Assembly (NCBI GenBank): GCA_003254925.1
Contig: QANZ01044650.1
Coordinates: 341,469-405,468, forward strand
Length of the DNA: 64,000 nt
DNA from: Chamaecrista fasciculata
Lineage: Eukaryota > Streptophyta > Magnoliopsida > Fabales > Fabaceae
Direction of reading: 5' to 3'
The notes beneath the pieces were generated by a model. The model did no database searches, had not been told where the DNA came from, and saw nothing but the letters and a program-made list of their open reading frames with translations. Each line of letters begins with the position of its first letter. Position 1 is the stretch's first letter. The translations under genes were made by a program, and so were the position numbers. Below, one piece after another: positions 47,444-58,555 of the stretch.

Positions 47444-48262
47444 TTACACTTTGAAGGCAAAAGATTTGGTGCTACTACCATCAGAATGGCGAGACTGGTC
47501 GTGATGAAAACTAGCGACCTCACTGGTCTCAATGCGCGACGTCACAGAAACGGACGTCAAATCGCAATCTTCCTCTTTGATTCTGTTTTCCATTATCACT
47601 TCCCTCATTGTCTCTGCAGCTTCCGCCTCCGTTACTCCTCCGAACCCTTCCTGGCTTATTTCGTTGAATTTGTTCACCGGACTCAACGCCGGCGCCGTCG
47701 CAGGCGGCGGTGAAGGTGCCGTCGGCGGCAGAGGACTGATCGGCATGTTCATCTCATTGTTCAACCAGCTCAATTCCTTCGTGAAACTCATTGTCCCTAT
47801 GTGGATGCTGAACAACGACTCGTTCGACTCCATGCTCCATTCTGGGGTATTCGATTTCGTTCTATCGAAGACGTGGGACGGAATCCTGTACGCCGATGGC
47901 GTATCTGGTTCCTCCGTGCGCTCCATCACCTGCACCGGAGGGTTTTGTGTCGGCGATTTGGAATTCGCCATCGAGCTGATTGGGAATTCCTCGTCGCTGT
48001 CATCTGAAGTCGATTTAGGGTTTGACATTGCAGATGCATAGTGCGAATTTGATGATTCGCCTTGAGGAGTCGATTTAGGGTTTGAAATTGTTTCAGATGC
48101 ATTGGGTGAATTTGATGATTCGCCTTGAGGAGTGCGGGCTGGCGTTTCGGAATCTGGAAATCCTTGATTGTCGACAATTTCGGGCTCCTTGCTCATTGAA
48201 TCATTCGGCGATTTGGAGAGACTCTGCGATGATGGCGGCTTGTTTTCCGAATCGCTGTTCAT
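47444..48262 (-). CDS. Plant-conserved protein of unknown function, 272 residues
   Basis: A single coding exon whose composition looks like real protein: serine-, proline- and glutamate-rich, probably disordered. Residues about 122-165 (TPSAYRIPSHVFDRTKSNTP then EWSMESNESLFSIHIGTMSF) resemble a motif I recall from unnamed plant proteins, and are the best evidence that this is a gene. A proline-rich stretch at 174-196 (PISPLPPTAPSPPPATAP) follows. Residues 44-63 and 65-84 are a tandem duplication of TPQGESSNS...SNPKS, also visible in the DNA at about 48014-48130. No membrane span or signal peptide is seen. A 5' UTR intron is likely: donor ATTCCAT/GTAAGT after 48861 and acceptor ATTGCAG before 48494. 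Overlapping plus-strand frames are shadows. Confidence 0.78.
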   Translation of the reverse strand: MNSDSENKPPSSQSLSKSPNDSMSKEPEIVDNQGFPDSETPARTPQGESSNSPNASETISNPKSTPQGESSNSHYASAMSNPKSTSDDSDEEFPISSMANSKSPTQNPPVQVMERTEEPDTPSAYRIPSHVFDRTKSNTPEWSMESNESLFSIHIGTMSFTKELSWLNNEMNMPISPLPPTAPSPPPATAPALSPVNKFNEISQEGFGGVTEAEAAETMREVIMENRIKEEDCDLTSVSVTSRIETSEVASFHHDQSRHSDGSSTKSFAFKV

Positions 48263-48494
48263 TATCAGTACTGAAAATGCTTGATCGTGAATTGGAGGAG
48301 AGGTTGAATCGGGATGGTTCTTGATGGTTGCATTTCTTGCGATTCGAGAGAATCTTGTGGTGCCAACTCTGATTGATGACGATGATGCAGAGGATTGAAT
48401 CGGACCTAAAATTTATCCTAGCACTATTGCCATGAACATGTTCAATCAGCGAGTAATCACGTTTCTGGAAAATCCTTGTGATGATTTTGGGAAG

Positions 48495-49200
48495 CTGCAA
48501 TGTATATCATCACATCATCAATACAGATAAACAATAACACAAACCATTGAGTATAATTTTGATCTCTGATCAATAATTTCAGAGAAATCACAATTTTGAG
48601 GCATGACATTTGATCACAAAACATACAAAGGAAATAGACAAAAGAAACATAATTCTCTCTCAATCTTTCGAAAAACACATACACGAGATGGCGATTCTTG
48701 AAGATTATATAGTTCATAATTTCTTGGTTCATGCACTTCCACATTTGTTACTTTCTAGTTCTCTAAGGCCATTTTAAGCTACAATTCAGTAATGATTTTC
48801 ATGTCATGTGCAATATGTGGAAGAAAACTATATTGGAAACAATTCAAAAGCAAGACTTACATGGAATTGGAAAAGAATGTGCCAAGAAAATTTGGAAAAA
48901 GAATAAAAGAAAAGAAATCAAAGAGGCTGCCGATTAGGCCTCTTAAATGAACAAAGCATGAAATGACCCAGAAATCAGCAGCCTCTCTGGCTTCACGTAG
49001 TAAAGAAGAAATAGGTAGGAAAAAAAAAATCAGAAGAAGGTGATGAGCAAAGGAAGAGAGAGAGTGTGTGAAGATAATTGTGATAAAAAATGGTTGGATG
49101 AAAGATATGGCTTCGCAGAAGTTTAGGCGTTTCATTCTCGTGTCGTAGTATTTCGGCTGCGGTGAGCGTTTGTATTTTGGTGTTCATAAAATGAACGAAC
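48495..49200 (-). other. Probable 5' UTR exon and intron of the 272-residue gene
   Basis: A perfect GTAAGT donor (complement 48855-48860) and a TTGCAG acceptor (complement 48495-48500) bound a 366 bp intron. The upstream exon (48861 to about 49200) contains several ATGs that do not join the main frame, so upstream ORFs may lower translation. Confidence 0.5.
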
Positions 49201-49231
49201 GATTCGAAGCTTTATTCCATTATACAAAATT

Positions 49232-49631
49232 GGCCAAAGTGTAAATTAGGTCCCATATCTTTTGCTCAGTTTCTAATTTGGTCCTGTATCTTTTTTGTTG
49301 CAGTTTTGGTCTTATATCTTTGCAAAATATCCCAATTTCGGTCTTATATTTTTTAGTCAAGTTGCAAAATTAGTCTCATATCTTTACAAAAGGATAAACT
49401 ATTAGTTGATCATTTTGTATAAATATGAGACCATTTCTAAATGTAACCCAAAAATATATGACCAATTATGCAATTAGCCCAAATATATGAAACCAAATGT
49501 GTATCAAAAAAAGATATAAGATCAAATTGGGACCAGACCCAAAGATATGAGACCAAAAGTACAATAAAAAAATATATGAGACCAAATTAAAAATGGAGCA
49601 AGAGATATAAAACCAAAATTTCACTTTAGCC
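49232..49631. mobile_element. Mutator-like MITE, 400 bp, perfect 9 bp target duplication
   Basis: GGCCAAAGTGTAAATTAGGT opposes the right end, AATTTCACTTTAGCC, and the arms carry (T/A)GGTC(C/T)(C/T)ATATCTTT units and complements. TACAAAATT flanks exactly at 49223-49231 and 49632-49640. It lies immediately upstream of the probable start of the 272-residue gene, so it may form part of its promoter. Confidence 0.92.
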
Positions 49632-49734
49632 TACAAAATTACCAATCACCCAAGTATCTAAGAACATTAAAAATTTGCTCCCGCAAAAATAGTCAACAAC
49701 TAGAGGACTTCAATTTTAATTTCGGCCAAATTAC

Positions 49735-50700
49735 AGTTTCTGTCTCATTTATGGTGAATTTCAACATGGTTTTTATGTCTTTTTTCCATGCTTCAATAAT
49801 TAATTTTTTATTTTGTAGTCCCAAACCATTGAATCTAATCAAGTGATCATATATCATTCATTTTAAGTTTCGATGCAACGAGTCCTAAAGATACACATTG
49901 CTTTCAACAAGTTATTTATCTTTCTAGTTGAGATTGTCAATAAATAAGATGACAACAGATAAAGTACTTAGTGGTTTTATCATTATCCGTATTCATATCA
50001 ATATCTATTCATAAGATTTGATACTTGTACCTTATTTGTACCCAATAAATTAATATATGTATTCGTACCTTATCCGATATCTCGTATATCATGTATCTGA
50101 AATATCTAAAATACCTTAAAATACTAAATATATGATAAGATATACTAATTCAAACACATAATATATTCGATATTTGTTACTCAATATCCATTAATTAAAA
50201 TAAAATAATAAAATAATAGTAAATATAAAAACTATGATAAAAATATTTATATCATGAGGTATTAAATATCGGTTACCCTAACTATTGGTTCATTTCAGAC
50301 AAATATCGAGTCATTTAAGCAAAATATTTGTAGGCACACAATATCTGATACTTTTTTTTACCACTAGTACCTTATCCAATATCTCATACTCGACGGGTAT
50401 CAAATATTTTTTACAACTAAATTTTGACATGTATTATAGATGCTTGTCCAAATTGTCATCCCTATTAGCACACAGTCAAATCGAACTCAAGAAGTAGATT
50501 GATCGTTTTGGGTAAAAAAGTGAAATTAGTTATATTTCTCTTATTTACATCTAAATGCGACGAATTCAAAGTTATAAGTTATTCTTAACAATTTTTTTTT
50601 ATTCTCAAATAAAGTTAAATCAAACCCTTAATATTATATTCCGAGACCACAAAATTTAAAATTATAAAAACATAAAGAATTAATTTTTTAAGAAAAAAAA
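49735..50700. mobile_element. Foldback element with a nested insertion
   Basis: Left (GTCCCAAACCATTGAATC) and right (ATATTATATTCCGAGACCAC, AAAACATAAAGAATTAA) parts correspond to the two arms of the element at 43140-43680. About 500 bp of AT-rich sequence with repeated ATATC/CTTATC motifs lies between (49945-50420), suggesting an insertion or a longer family member. Borders are approximate. Confidence 0.45.
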
Positions 50701-50753
50701 TTAAAGTTATTTTAAAATTTACTATATAGTTTCTAGTTGTATATATATATATT

Positions 50754-50927
50754 CTAGAGGCTTTGCGTGCCCTAACGGGCACGCAAATATATATGGAAAT
50801 GAGGGACTAAATCGTTAACACAGTAAAAAAGAAGGGATCAAATAATAATTTTTCTCTTATTATTAATTTTGTACTATAGTTTTAAAATATAGACGACCAG
50901 AAAGGGGTGGAGCCATATAATATAAGA
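50754..50927 (-). mobile_element. Short Helitron with strong 3' hairpin
   Basis: Read on the minus strand it starts TCTTATATTATATGGCTCCA and ends with the hairpin TTTGCGTGCCC-GTTA-GGGCACGCAAA (50769-50794, 11 bp stem) eight bases before its CTAG terminus. It shares its 5' end with the copies at 10821, 29807 and 58440. The 3' flanking base is A, not the usual T, so the border or flank may have changed. Confidence 0.65.
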
Positions 50928-51820
50928 TATTAATTAAAAAAGAAGATGGAAACTTAAAGTTGGCATGATTTTAATTTTGCGACCAATCAGTTCTTTGTGT
51001 TTTATTCTTTTCGCCTTTTCGGGTTGCATTATTGCTGATTATAACACAAATAGGATTGAGATTTTACCTTAGTTGCAAAGGGGTTGAAGAGCTGCATATT
51101 AATTCTGGAGAAGAGACCTGCAAGACAAAGTTCACAATGATGATCTTGTGGAAAGGACTATAATGCTAAAGTTAAAAAATATTCCAAGAGAATAAGCACC
51201 TGATATGAAAAGATTATATAACTTTTTTAGGGTTTCAATGATATATAATAAATAAAGACTTTGAGAAAATTCAATTAATATAGGTCAATCGTGCGTCTGA
51301 GATACTCGAGATGAGAATTCTTAAGATTATGAGATGTGAATTTATAAACGAATTAGACTATTGAAACTTAAAAAATATATGAACAACTAAACGATGAAAT
51401 GTCTAATCTCTAATATATCAATAGTTCATTCCCATCAAGAATGGGTGAAGGACAACCAAGGTAAGGCAAAATCCCCAAATCACATATATCATTAATTCCT
51501 ATCGGCTAAACATGAAGTGAAAGACAACTTAAACCATGTAGATAATAACTAGATATATATCTAAAGCCATATATATCATTTATAATAATATGTTATTACT
51601 TATTAGTCAATATTTATAAAGGATCACGTGATTCGCGCGTGAAGGCGCATGGCCATGTTAATATTAGAGAAGCGTAATAAATTACTAATTCGGCTCATAA
51701 GAATAGTAAACGAAGGTTGCTTCATTCAAAACAACTTAAATGTACATAAATCTTGTTGGCTCAAATAAATGTACACAAAGTAGCTAAAGTATATATTATT
51801 ACTCCATCAAAAAAGTAAAG
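50928..51820. other. Intergenic, no gene seen
   Basis: AT-rich. A short GC-rich stretch at about 51622-51655 (CACGTG, CGCGCG) interrupts it. No coding or repeat structure is defined. Confidence 0.45.
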
Positions 51821-51829
51821 TATGTTATA

Positions 51830-52135
51830 AAATATAAAAAATAAGGATATTCAAAGTAGAGAGAAAAATAGAAGGAGAGAGTGATTCTTTCATTCTACTG
51901 ATATCATCAACTTTATATCAACACCTAAAGCCTCTATTTATAGGCTAAAGGATATGAAAAGGGGATGTGTCTAATTCAATACAAATAATGAAGGGATAGA
52001 TCCATATTAATGTACACGGGAAACTAAAGATGATAAATACGATTACAGAGAAAATTTCAAACTTCTATACACGGAGAATATTAAAAGTCCATTGTGAATA
52101 TTCACAAACATTATTATTCATAACAAAGTATATAT
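51830..52135 (-). mobile_element. Possible solo LTR
   Basis: On the minus strand, TGTGAATATTCACAATGGAC is followed about 165 bp later by CCTATAAATAGAGGC, a TATA box typical of a plant LTR promoter, then a C/T-rich leader. No second LTR, primer-binding site or gag-pol is visible, so the assignment rests on layout alone. Confidence 0.35.
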
Positions 52136-52881
52136 TATTACAATAAATTTGAAATATTTTACAAATTATATCTCAATAAAATTGATATATAAAAAATCAT
52201 GAAGTCTTTTTATTATTTTATAATAATTATTCCTGTTGATTTTCAATATTACTGTAAATTTATATTTAATGATATACAAAAGGGATGTAACGGAATTCAA
52301 TTTTCGTCGGTTTTCGAACATCTTTAGTTTTTTTCTTTTTGGTAATCATCAATTTAATAACAATAACAATACACTTTAAAATATAAATACGGTTGTAAAC
52401 CAAATAAAAAATGTGAAGAAGCGAAATTAAAGAAAATACACAAATTAGTTCTCAAAAAGGCTTAGTTTTTCAAGAACTATCCTATGTGCTCCATTGATGT
52501 AGCTCTTCCAGAGGTCATCTTCATATCATATTATTATGTTCATTCATCCTTACAATTCAATAGAATGAAACCCCTTTATATAGGACTCTTGACATAATGG
52601 AAGATGGGTAGGTTACAAGCTATAAAGGGCACCATAATGCACCTCCAAATACACTAATAAGCTTTCATGGAGATGTTACAAAAGGACTAAATTGATGGAG
52701 TCATGATGAGGTTATAGAGATGCTACAAGAAGAGCAAAAGGCTCATGGATGTGGTCATCCACATATTATATATTTACAACAAATACCATGTATTTTTGTA
52801 TGTGTTGTTGTTATTTCTATTTGTTAGTCTCTTACAAAATATAATATAATGATTACAATTTTTTTATATTAACTTAATATA

Positions 52882-52915
<34 letters not shown>

Positions 52916-54630
52916 TACTACTACATAACAAAATAAATTTGGAGCATATCCACCCACTCACAAGTTTGTTCTAGATTCAATTCCTTCCGGCAATGTAGAA
53001 ACAATATTTATATAATATGCTCACAAGTCCGATAATTTGGCCTGCAAGCTTTTTAAAATATAATCGAATTCAAAGTAAACATTTTGATTTTCTTGTTGAG
53101 CAAGATTCAACATTTCCGAGTTAAAAAGGAATTCTGTCTTTATGTGTTAAGTCAAAAAGAATTGTATGACCTTTGAAAATGGGAATTTCTCAGAAACCAA
53201 ACAACCCAATCGGACTTGGGATTCCGTCACTTTCAATATTCAATAACGACATATTTTTTTTTGGCCTGAAATAACGACATACTTAACTGAGTGAGAACTC
53301 AACATATTTTCTTAAGTTCAATTTCCGGCAAATTTTTTTATTCCAGTAATTTTTTTATTTTTTAAAAATATTAATTTTATCCTATGAAATAATCTTGTTC
53401 AAAATAATAATAAAAAATCTTAATTTATTAATTATATTTTGTAATGACGAAATTATCTTAATCATAAGTAAAGTCATGATACTACTATTGTTAGAATGTG
53501 CCATTTTTGTTAATTGCATCATGAAGAATGACCAAATATTAAACCAATGACAATCTGAGTGACATTTTGTTTTGTCGCGTTGGGTATTTCTATTTATTAA
53601 ATGTAAACGCAACGTAAATATTCATTATAACCCTATTTTAGTAAAATAAGCAAATTGTAAGGTGTAACTCATTGTCAAACACTCAAACTATTAATATTAT
53701 ACAGCAAAATTTAATTATGAGAGAAAAAAGCGTAAATTTCTAAAATCAAGAAAACAGGTGTTTTTTTGGGTCATTTTCTATTTTTATTCTTTTTAAAATA
53801 AATATACAACCACAAATTCATTTAGCGTAATTCAAAGCAAAACATTTCATGAAAGGATTTCATAAAATAAATAAAAAATATAAAAGGTTAAAGTAAATAT
53901 TTTATAATGGTAATCAAACTAATAAGCATACAAATATGTTTATTTAGTAGGATTAAAAATAAAAATAAAGAAATTATATTAACATATTATAGCACATTAC
54001 ATGTTTTAAATTTAAATAAATGATACAAAAGTTAAAATGTACAAATAAAATAATTTTTTTTTGAAAACCAAACATATAATAACTTTTTTATTTCTTAAAA
54101 AGATTAATTTACTCTTATGTATCATTTGGTTTTAAAAAATAAACTATCTTGAAATAAAGGTAATGAGAGTTGTTAAGAAAGTTAAGTGGCTCTTTATTAC
54201 TTATTAAAACTTTACTATTTTAAAATATAATGAAAATAATATTTACATACTATATGCAAAATCATTAATCTATAATATTATATATGTGTGAAATGTGTTT
54301 TAATTCTGATAATTGATCTGATAAATAATGTAATAAAATTATTTTTGATATAAAATATTAAAAAAGAAAAAATGTAGCGGTGAAAATTAATTAATCTTTT
54401 ACTATTTCAATTAAAAAAATTATATTAAAATAAAATAGAAATGATTAAATTTGTTATTATAAGATGTAATAAATAACTTCAATATTTTTAAAATTTTAAT
54501 TTTTTAATAATTATGATATTTACAAATATAGCACCAACAGAATTAAAACTTAACCAATATCATATGCCACATAAAATATTATATAATCGTTCACTATAAA
54601 AATAGTTGGATGCCAACAAAAAAGTTGGCA
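52136..54630. other. AT-rich intergenic desert
   Basis: Mostly A/T. A second promoter-like segment lies on the minus strand at about 52440-52610 (TATATAAAGGGGTTTCATTC), possibly another LTR piece. An (AAT)n tract of about 12 units lies near 52878-52913. The frame 53382-53612 has no recognisable domain. Confidence 0.45.
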
Positions 54631-54639
54631 CATTTAGTA

Positions 54640-55690
54640 AGGANCGAAATATGTGATAACTTTCATTTTGGTTCTAAAACAATTTTTTAAGGTCCTTTTC
54701 TTTTTACAAAGGATCAAAATGTAAGAAAAAAAATCAGAAATTGAAACTTTAATTGAATTTGCCCAAAAACATAAATTTTTCTTCATTATCCTCCCACGTC
54801 TCTTCATCTTCTTCTTCACTCTTCCAACTATTCCACTATTCTACCATTCGCTCAAGCTCTCTCTCCTCCGCTGTCCTCTTCCTCTTCCTCATCCTCACTC
54901 TCTCTCTCCTCTACCATCCTCTTCCTCTTCCTTATCCTCACACTCTCTCTCTCCCCCGCCGTCAAAATCGTCGTCGTCGTCGTCTGCATCATCATCGTTT
55001 GCCGCCGTCTATATATATATATGTATGTGTGTGTGTGTGTACGGATTTGGGGTTTGTTGAGTAGAATTTGATGATGATAATGAACAGAGTAGAATTCTGA
55101 TTATTTCTGATTTGATTTGATGAGTAGAATTTGAAATTTGTATGAGGAATGAGGGGTTGTTGAGTTTATGGGAAGATGATGATGAAGAGAGTGTTTGGCT
55201 AGGTTTTAGGGTTCAGGGGTTAGGGTTTTTGGGTTCAGGATTTTAGGGTTTAGGGTTTTAGAGTTTTAGGGTTTTAAATATTTTATTTGATTTCAATTCA
55301 GTCCTTGCGTATCAATTTAGTCCCTGAGAGATTCTTGGATTAAGGACTAAATTGAAATGTTTGGAAGAGTTTTATGACACTTTACAATTTTATTTTGATG
55401 ATTTGGGACTAAAATGAATGAAAATAATGAAAAAGAGGGGGAAGTTGAGAATAATGAGATAAAAATGGGCCAAGGATAAAATTACATTTTGGAGATCAAT
55501 TATAAATTGGAGATAACTTTGTGGTTGAACTAAGAATAACGGTTAAAATTGCAATAAAATCACATTTTGGGGATCAAAACAGAAAAAATGTGAAATTTTA
55601 AGGACAAAAATGAAATAAAAAATAGCTTTTATGGCCAAAATGAAACTTATTCCATAATTTGAAAACCAAAAATGAGATTTTAACCATTGA
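54640..55690. mobile_element. Foldback element with a telomere-like tract (A)
   Basis: The left end, ACTTTCATTTTGGTTCTAAA, pairs with the right end region, TTCATTTTGG and TTTTGGTT complements near 55640-55680. Internal sequence at 55270-55480 (GGACTAAATTGAAATGTTTG, TTTGGGACTAAAATGAATGA, GAAAAAGAGGGGG) matches 58080-58340. Degenerate TTTAGGG units fill 55197-55280. The C/T-rich segment at 54785-54970 explains the frame 54753-55064. A (TA)n(TG)n tract lies at about 55008-55040. Confidence 0.6.
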
Positions 55691-56533
55691 GTGGAAATCA
55701 ACGACTAAGATGTAAGAGAAACCAACGGTTAAGATGCAATAGAAATCGACGACTAAGATACATTAGAAATTGATGGCTAAGATTGCGTCACGTCAGCATT
55801 TTCTATTAAAATTAACGAAATAAAAACACATGTGCCCTAATTGCTAACGACACATATCTCAGGTACACAAAGTGAGACGTTTTAAACCACACAGTAACAA
55901 TATGAAATCGAGCCAAACCACAAATACGTTTTGTTTACTTTACCCTAAAAAGAAATTCGCCGCTATATCTGAAGACTAGAAGTAGAAAGCTATTTTTCAT
56001 TCTTACAAAAAAGAAGAAAAAACTATTTAATCTCAATTCTCAATGCAACTCACGATAATGCTAATTGCTATCAGGCCAAAAAATAAATAAAAAATTGCTA
56101 ATTGCTACGGCCTACTTAGCTTTATAGATTTATGAAACTGTCAATTATAAGGTATTAAGTACGTCAAAAACATTGGAAATCAAGTAGTATTTCATGCACT
56201 TTTGAATTTTATGGCGAAAATAACACCCTAATAAATCCAGTTAGCATTTTGGCCAAAAAAAAATCCAGTTAGCATCAAATGAAAGCACATTTAATGTTCA
56301 GTGCTGTGTGAAACAAAACATGAAAATAACAGAGTTGCAATTTGCGTAATTCATTAATTTGGAGTTTGGACATGTATAAATTATAATCGTATAAAAGACA
56401 GATAACTCGTGTCTCATGAGGTTCCTAGCTACTTATTAACGAAGAAAAAACCAAGCACTTTACGTACAACACATGCATATATAAATTTATATATATATAT
56501 ATATATATTCTCCCACCGTCACATATATATATA
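55691..56533. other. Spacer between two related elements
   Basis: It contains a short tandem motif (AA(A/C)(C/T)(C/G)AACG(A/G)(C/T)TAAGAT-like, about 55690-55785, four units) and otherwise AT-rich sequence ending in a (TA)n run at 56486-56508. Confidence 0.5.
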
Positions 56534-56914
56534 GAGTAAACTCCCAAATTAGTCCCTGGATTATTGGCTCGCTGACAGATTGGTCCCTGGATTAACGAAA
56601 TTGACAAATAGGTCTCCGAATTTTACAAATGTTAGTCAAATAAGTCCTTCCGTGAAGTCTCCGTTAACCAACACGCTGACGTGACCGTTAATAATTAAAA
56701 AAAAACATTTCCTTCAAAAATCAAATTGGTCCTTGAGTCATATTTTTTTAGAAAAAAAAAAATTTAAATTTTACTCAACCATTTTTATCCCATTATTTTC
56801 AGTTCCCCCCCTCTTTCATCATCTTCATTCATTTTAGTCCCAAATCCTCAATATAAAATTATAAAGTGTCCAAAACTCTTCCAAACATTCCAATTTAATC
56901 CTTAAAAGTATTAA

Positions 56915-57075
56915 AAACCCTAAAACCTAAACCCTAAACTCTAAAGCCTAAAACCCTAAACCCTAAAATCCTAAACCCTAAACCTTACAATCCTAAAACC
57001 CTGAACCCTAAAACCCTAAACCCTAAAATCTAAAACCCTAAACCCTAAACCCTAAACCTTAAATCCTAAACCCCT
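56915..57075 (-). repeat. Degenerate telomere-like CCCTAAA tract, left arm
   Basis: About twenty CCCTAAA-type units with frequent one-base changes (CCCTAAAA, CCCTAAAT and others) inside element B. The opposite-strand tract lies at 57958-58225. Confidence 0.85.
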
Positions 57076-57957
57076 AAAAAAACTACTCTCTTACAATTTG
57101 GTCCCTAAATCCTACTTTTCTCTTCACCTTGCCCATATTTTTCATCTTCATCATCCTCACAATCTCTCCTTCGTCATCCTCAATTCCCCCTCTCCTTCCA
57201 GATTCTTCCTCCTCACATCCAACTCAATCATCATCTTCTTCCTCACATTCGACTCATCTCGCATCACACCGATCCAATCTTCCGAGACCAATCTCGTCGT
57301 GTGACCCATCCATCGACTCAATCCACAGATCTAATGCAATCATAATCGCTTGACTCTCTTCTTCTTTTCAGATCCTTAACTTACGCAATCAGTAGCTTCA
57401 AATCAAGAGTCAAATTTTTGGGTGAGATCTCTCTCCAGAATTAATTGTTACTGCGTTTATGTTGTCGTGTACATGATGGATTAAGCTATTTTAGCTCTTG
57501 CGGAGGTTTTGGTAGCTTGGGTTTTTTATTTCAAATGTAAATGAGAAGATTGGATTTCCAAAGAATTGACCAAAAGCGAGAAATAAAGTGGGGTTGGGTT
57601 TGAAGCTACTGATTTCGAATGTGAATGATGTCCAATAAAGTGGTAGATTTGTGGATTGAGTCGAAGGTTTTGGTAGCTTGGGCTTTTTATTTCGAATGTG
57701 AATGATGATGATGATAACGATGACGACGAAGCCATGGTAGGGTTCCTAAGAAATTATTGGCATTTGGGTTTCAAAAATTGAGAGCCGCGTCATACTTGTT
57801 TGGAGTTTGTTGAATAAGAAAACCCTAATGTGTTCGTGAATTGATGAAGATGAAGAAGTGAAGCAGGGACCATTTTGAAAAGAAAAGAAAATAGTCAGGG
57901 CCAATTTGTAATTTGGGCAGGGACTTGATTGAAAGCATATCTTGATAAAAGGGGAGA

Positions 57958-58225
57958 GGGTTTAGGTTTTAGGATTTAGGGTTTTGGGGTTTTTGGGGTT
58001 TAGGGTTTAGGGTTTTAGGGTTTAGGATTTTAGTGTTTATGGTTTTAGGGTTTAGAGTTTGGGGTTTAGGTTTTATGGTTTTTAATACTTTTAAGGACTA
58101 AATTGGAATGTTTGGAAGAGTTTTTGGACACTTTACAATTTTAGGATTTTAAGGTTTTAGGGTTTAGGCTTTAGGTTTTAGGGTTTTAGGGTTTAGAGTT
58201 TGGGGTTTAGGTTTTAGGGTTTTAA
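57958..58225 (+). repeat. Degenerate telomere-like TTTAGGG tract, right arm
   Basis: TTTAGGG-type units in two blocks (57958-58080 and 58140-58225) separated by a duplicated TTTTAAGGACTAAATTGGAA segment, so this arm carries an internal duplication relative to the left arm. Confidence 0.85.
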
Positions 58226-58385
58226 TACTTTTAAGGACTAAATTGGAATGTTTGGTAGAGTTTTGGCACACTTTACAATTTTATTTTTAGGATTTGGGAC
58301 TAAAATGAATGAAGATGATGAAAAAGAGGGGGAATTGAAAATAATGAGATAAGAATGGGTGAGTAAAAATTAATTTTTTTTTTTT

Positions 58386-58427
58386 NNNNNNNNNNNNNNN
58401 NNNNNNNNNNNNNNNNNNNNNNNNNNN
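58386..58427. other. Assembly gap (42 N)
   Basis: The gap is flanked by T and A/T homopolymers at the junction of element B and a Helitron fragment. The outer right arm of element B is missing here. Confidence 0.9.
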
Positions 58428-58439
58428 AGTTTTTTTTTT

Positions 58440-58555
58440 TAAAAAAAAATTTTACAATATACACGTGGGCTAGCTAGAGAAAAATGAGTGATTTTTTTAA
58501 AATTTTTTAATTCAATAATTTTAACTAACCATAAAGGAGTAGAGCCATATAATAT
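58440..58555 (-). mobile_element. 5' end fragment of a Helitron
   Basis: The minus strand reads TTTTATATTATATGGCTCTA, then CCTTTATGGTTAGTTAAAAT, TCTCTAGCTAGCCCACG. This matches the first ~100 bases of the copy at 10821. The 3' part is missing at the gap. Confidence 0.65.

Larger units (their letters stand above)
56534..58440. mobile_element. 1.9 kb element with inverted arms of telomere-like repeats (B)
   Basis: The left terminus, GAGTAAACTCCCAAATTAGT, resembles that of the 32245-32551 MITE. Bases 56760-57080 (CATTTTAGTCCCAAATCC, then CCCTAAA units) are mirrored at 57955-58380 (TTTAGGG units, then GGATTTGGGACTAAAATG). The right end is lost in the N gap 58386-58427. The interior, 57090-57950, is unique-looking, with a serine/proline-coding C/T-rich part and a direct repeat (GGTTTTGGTAGCTTGGG at 57505 and 57665). 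It may be captured host sequence, as in Pack-MULEs, but I recognise no gene. Confidence 0.65.

Noticed and set aside
47486..48324. Several plus-strand frames of up to 169 residues
   Set aside because: They are shadows of the 272-residue minus-strand gene, which has the more credible protein composition and a conserved motif.
52440..52610. Integrated pararetrovirus promoter
   Set aside because: A TATA box and leader-like layout alone are not evidence; no viral coding sequence is visible nearby.
54753..55064. Serine/leucine-rich 103-residue frame
   Set aside because: It comes from a C/T-rich low-complexity stretch inside a foldback element and ends in a microsatellite.
56915..58225. True chromosome end or telomere fusion
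   Set aside because: Units are degenerate, short and placed symmetrically inside an inverted-repeat element with non-telomeric arms; genes continue on both sides.
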